A stretch of DNA of 50,416 nt from Atribacterota bacterium (GTDB taxonomy: Bacteria > Atribacterota > Atribacteria > Atribacterales > Caldatribacteriaceae): contig JBDIWM010000003.1 of assembly GCA_039638595.1 (NCBI GenBank), positions 1 to 50,416 on the forward strand, given 5' to 3'. The notes beneath the pieces are model-generated. The model saw only the letters and a program-made list of their open reading frames with translations. It was not told where the DNA came from and did not search any database. Of the stretch, positions 48,212-50,416 are shown in pieces (the stretch's first letter is position 1; each line of letters opens with the position of its first letter). The translations under genes and the position numbers were made by a program.

Positions 48212-49157
48212 TTACTGTGGCAAATTGATTTGGGGCACGCTTCCCCCGGTTGCTGACCCCGCTTTCGCTACGGATTCAAAGGAGGCAATCATGTGGTTGA
48301 AGTACTTTTGCATTTTTTCCTGGAAAACTTCCTGTGGTGCATAGCAAAGAAGAGCTCCCGATAAGGAGTACTGCGCTACGGGTACGTATAGCACGTACGA
48401 TTGGAGCACAATGGTCATATTTCTTCCCTGATAATTTCCACTTAACACCACCTGGCCATAAGTCATGCTGAGGCCAGATTTTGCTGCCTGGGGGTCGCTT
48501 TTGAAATCCTGGCTCTGGATGGCAAGATTCTCCACGTTCTGGGAAAGTATGCCCACCACTTGCTGTGCCAACTCTTCGGCAGTTCTTATCATGGGGTTTT
48601 GGATGGCAAGATACGCGTTCAAAGCCACAAGCCCCGTTGCATCTTCGGCAAATACTGCAGACTTATTAAAAACATCGACGTTGATGAACCACCCGTCCGG
48701 GTATTCCACCACTCCCCTGATAAGGGGGTTATATCCGAAGGCCCGTCCCAGGTCAAACTGTTTCCACCGAATAGTAACCTGAGGTGGGGGGAGTAATGGT
48801 AATCCCTCCTGGCTGAGTCTGTCCTCCGAGATTGGGAAGCAACCCTCCCGAGGCCGGTAAACTCAATGGAGCTTGCGGGGTGGCACCTGGGGAAGGAAGA
48901 CCAGGCGATGGTTCTGTGGTCGTACCACCTATGGGAGGAAGTCCAGGTGGCTCTCCTGGACGAGAAAACGAGGGAAGCCCACTGCGAGTTTCCCCGGAAT
49001 TAAGATTCCCTGAACCTAAAATGGATAGCGAGGATTCCTTTTTGGTATCGATGACGGTCGAGTCAGGAAGAATCAGCAAGTTAGGGTTTTCGTTTGCCAG
49101 CGCCCCAAAAGAGAGAGCGAACACCAGAAAGGTACACGTAAGAACAAAACACTTCAT
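48212..49157 (-). pseudogene. Exported Pro/Gly-rich protein with PsbP/DcrB-like domain, frameshifted
   Basis: Two frames make one gene. The first (49157-48753) has a signal peptide (KCFVLTCTFLVFALSFGALA) and a low-complexity Pro/Gly/Ser linker (PGEPPGLPPIGGTTTEPSPG), and ends shortly after ITITPP. The second frame continues PQVTIRWKQFDLGRAFGYNP, GVVEYPDGWFINVDVFNK and on to 48212. The switch is at a run of six C/G at 48786-48791; five would keep one frame. The C-terminal 180 residues resemble the PsbP/DcrB-like fold, as in the operon's last gene. ATG 49157 has GGAGGGG. First gene of the operon with TPR-CHAT. A homopolymer error or a phase-variable tract are both possible. Confidence 0.75.
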
Positions 49158-49188
49158 CTCTATCCCCTCCTTGGTTCTTGTTTACTTT

Positions 49189-49194
49189 ATTATA
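49189..49194 (-). promoter_or_regulatory. Putative -10 box (TATAAT) of the CHAT operon
   Basis: TATAAT on the minus strand 31 bases upstream of ATG 49157; no good -35 hexamer. The gap 49158-49226 otherwise holds a small CCCC-AAAA-GGGG hairpin just after the stop of the mannosyltransferase gene. Confidence 0.5.
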
Positions 49195-49226
49195 TCATTT
49201 TTCGGTACGAGAGCCCCCTTTTGGGG

Positions 49227-50414
49227 TTACATCACGTACATCCCCCAGGTGTAAGCAAGTACGTAGAGGCAGAGCATGGTGAGAGAGAAAAAGGTCAATA
49301 TTTCATCCAAGATCTTTCTCTGGGAAAGTTGGGCAAGGAAGATATAAAGGGGGAACATGGTCGTCGTGTATCGTGGAGCACTTAAAAGCCAGGTGGCGGA
49401 AAAAGAGATAAAAAGGAGGGTGAACATATAGGCCACATAGGAAAGGCGCATCTGCCAGAGGGAGCCCATGAGACAAATAAGGGAGAGTAAAAGAACGAAG
49501 AGTTGTGGAATCCATAGGGCCACGCGATTAACTGGTTTCCAGGTAAGGACCATGATGACCTGGTTTTTGATGTTCTCGGCGAAAAACCCAAAACCCTGAT
49601 GCCAGTGTTCTCGAAGATAGGTCAAAAAACAGAACCAGTTGCCGGTGACCACACGGTTCAAAAAGAGGTAAAGGAAAATACCCAGCACGATGAGCCCGAA
49701 TCCAGTTAAAAACTGCCCGAAGGTCTTTTTTATTTCCTGGTATGTCCTCTTGCGGACGTGGCCGAAGAGCTCTACGGCTTGCAGGTACTCGATGGAAAAG
49801 GGGATGAGGAGGAAAAAACCAAAATTTCTGGTCAGAGAAGCCAAGAGTCCGAAAATGCCGGCGATAACCCATCGTTTTTGCCTCATGGCATAAAAGCACA
49901 GGACACTCAGGGCCAGAAACAGGCTCTCAGTAAAAACCAGACTAAGGAAAAAGGTATAGGGAAAAATGAGCACCCACTTGACGCATTTTCTGGCTACCGT
50001 GATTGAGTAGTCGAGTTGGACAAGCTTGTAGAGGTAGGTGCAGGCGACGATGAGGCTCACCATGGAGACCATGAGGCCGGCAAGGAAATAGTCTGGAAAA
50101 ACGAAGCGAAAAAGTCGGATGAGAAGAGGATAGAGTGGGAAAAAGACGATGAAAAGTCTCTCTTCACCGGCGTTTGTGTACCAGTTCTCTGCCAGCCACA
50201 GGTAGTGGCTGGAATCCCATCGCTCCCAGATGATGCGGGACGAGGCAACGATGCCAGGCAGTTCGTTGTTGCGCAAAACGTAACCTAAATATCCAAAAAG
50301 GAGAATGGATAAGCGAGTTGCGAGAATCAGAACGAAAACGAAACATACAAGCCGGAGTGTTTTTTGACTTCCAATTCTTGCCCGGAAACTTTTTAGGTAT
50401 GTTTTGACGCGCTG
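49227..50414 (-). CDS. Gpi18/PIG-V-like mannosyltransferase (N-terminus outside the window)
   Basis: At least 395 residues, multi-pass membrane glycosyltransferase. An in-frame TTG exists at 50276, but the frame stays open to the right edge and the extra upstream residues form a membrane segment (LVCFVFVLILATRLSILLFG), so the true start is at or beyond the edge. The luminal catalytic-type motif WERWDSSHYLWLAENWYT, with the acidic residue of WDxxHY, is typical of Gpi18/PIG-V-like mannosyltransferases that use a lipid-linked mannose donor. About nine membrane segments follow, with LASLTRNFGFFLLIPF and LSAPRYTTTMFPLYIFLAQL typical of this fold. Role in surface glycan or protein glycosylation is inferred. 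Confidence 0.8.
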   Translation of the reverse strand, partial: QRVKTYLKSFRARIGSQKTLRLVCFVFVLILATRLSILLFGYLGYVLRNNELPGIVASSRIIWERWDSSHYLWLAENWYTNAGEERLFIVFFPLYPLLIRLFRFVFPDYFLAGLMVSMVSLIVACTYLYKLVQLDYSITVARKCVKWVLIFPYTFFLSLVFTESLFLALSVLCFYAMRQKRWVIAGIFGLLASLTRNFGFFLLIPFSIEYLQAVELFGHVRKRTYQEIKKTFGQFLTGFGLIVLGIFLYLFLNRVVTGNWFCFLTYLREHWHQGFGFFAENIKNQVIMVLTWKPVNRVALWIPQLFVLLLSLICLMGSLWQMRLSYVAYMFTLLFISFSATWLLSAPRYTTTMFPLYIFLAQLSQRKILDEILTFFSLTMLCLYVLAYTWGMYVM

Positions 50415-50416
50415 TA

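Noticed and set aside
1-50416. CRISPR arrays, insertion sequences, tRNA and rRNA genes
   Set aside because: No regularly spaced repeats, transposase genes with inverted ends, or tRNA/rRNA sequence were recognised by eye; a covariance-model scan would be needed to exclude small RNAs.

Overview
The window looks like a chromosomal segment of a diderm, probably thermophilic, heterotrophic bacterium of roughly 50% GC. It makes heavy use of GTG and TTG starts behind strong GGAGG ribosome binding sites. The diderm call rests on three points: all three ABC substrate-binding proteins carry plain Sec signal peptides without a lipobox; there is an alpha-2-macroglobulin/PBP1C pair; and there are many other exported soluble proteins. 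The overall style resembles Atribacterota (Caldatribacterium-like) or a neighbouring thermophilic phylum, but no rRNA or marker gene is present, so the affiliation is an inference.

Layout. (1) 0.5-9.5 kb, plus strand: a mannoside-type catabolic cluster with a LacI regulator, a CUT1 sugar ABC binding protein, a perfect stem-loop, two permeases, two uroporphyrinogen-decarboxylase-family proteins and a GH38 alpha-mannosidase. (2) 10-12.4 kb: an exported protein of unknown function and, on the minus strand, an EAL c-di-GMP phosphodiesterase with an N-terminal four-cysteine motif. (3) 12.5-16.4 kb, plus: a PotABCD/Fe3+-type ABC operon in the order permease-ATPase-binding protein-permease, behind a textbook TTGACA-17-TATGAA promoter. 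(4) 16.5-19.6 kb: a YtfJ-like exported protein and an exported calcineurin-like phosphoesterase (minus), and an exported OB-fold-like protein with a Gly/Asn tail (plus). (5) 19.8-24.3 kb, plus: a complete BMP-family (nucleoside-type) ABC transporter. (6) 24.4-26.4 kb: a decayed membrane-PAS-GGDEF gene. (7) 26.4-30.5 kb, minus: 2-oxoacid dehydrogenase E1alpha, E1beta, a class II aldolase-like protein with an altered active site, and E2. A frameshifted PfkB-type sugar kinase is divergent from it across a palindrome that contains both -10 boxes. (8) 31.5-34.5 kb, minus: four overlapping genes, SIS isomerase/deaminase, NagA-like (catalytic Asp replaced by Asn), MNT nucleotidyltransferase and HEPN protein. 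(9) 34.9-44.1 kb, minus: PBP1C, a giant alpha-2-macroglobulin with a CVEQ thioester motif, an LPG-synthase-TM/UPF0104 membrane protein and another membrane protein. (10) 44.2-49.2 kb, minus: an exported operon with a TPR-CHAT (caspase-like) protein between two exported proteins that look like the DcrB/PsbP fold. All three genes are broken, each by a different lesion. (11) 49.2 kb to the right edge, minus: a Gpi18/PIG-V-like mannosyltransferase that runs off the window.

How it fits together. Regions 1, 7 and 8 point to uptake and breakdown of mannosides, amino sugars and sugar acids, feeding an acyl-CoA-producing dehydrogenase. Regions 3 and 5 add scavenging of an unknown small solute and probably of nucleosides. 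Region 9 is an envelope repair/defence unit. The most unusual features are the simultaneous inactivation of the secreted CHAT operon (a 17-bp tandem duplication, an in-frame TAA, a homopolymer frameshift) and active-site substitutions in two catabolic enzymes. The HEPN-MNT pair coupled to an amino-sugar operon and the odd pair of UroD-family proteins in the mannosidase cluster also stand out.
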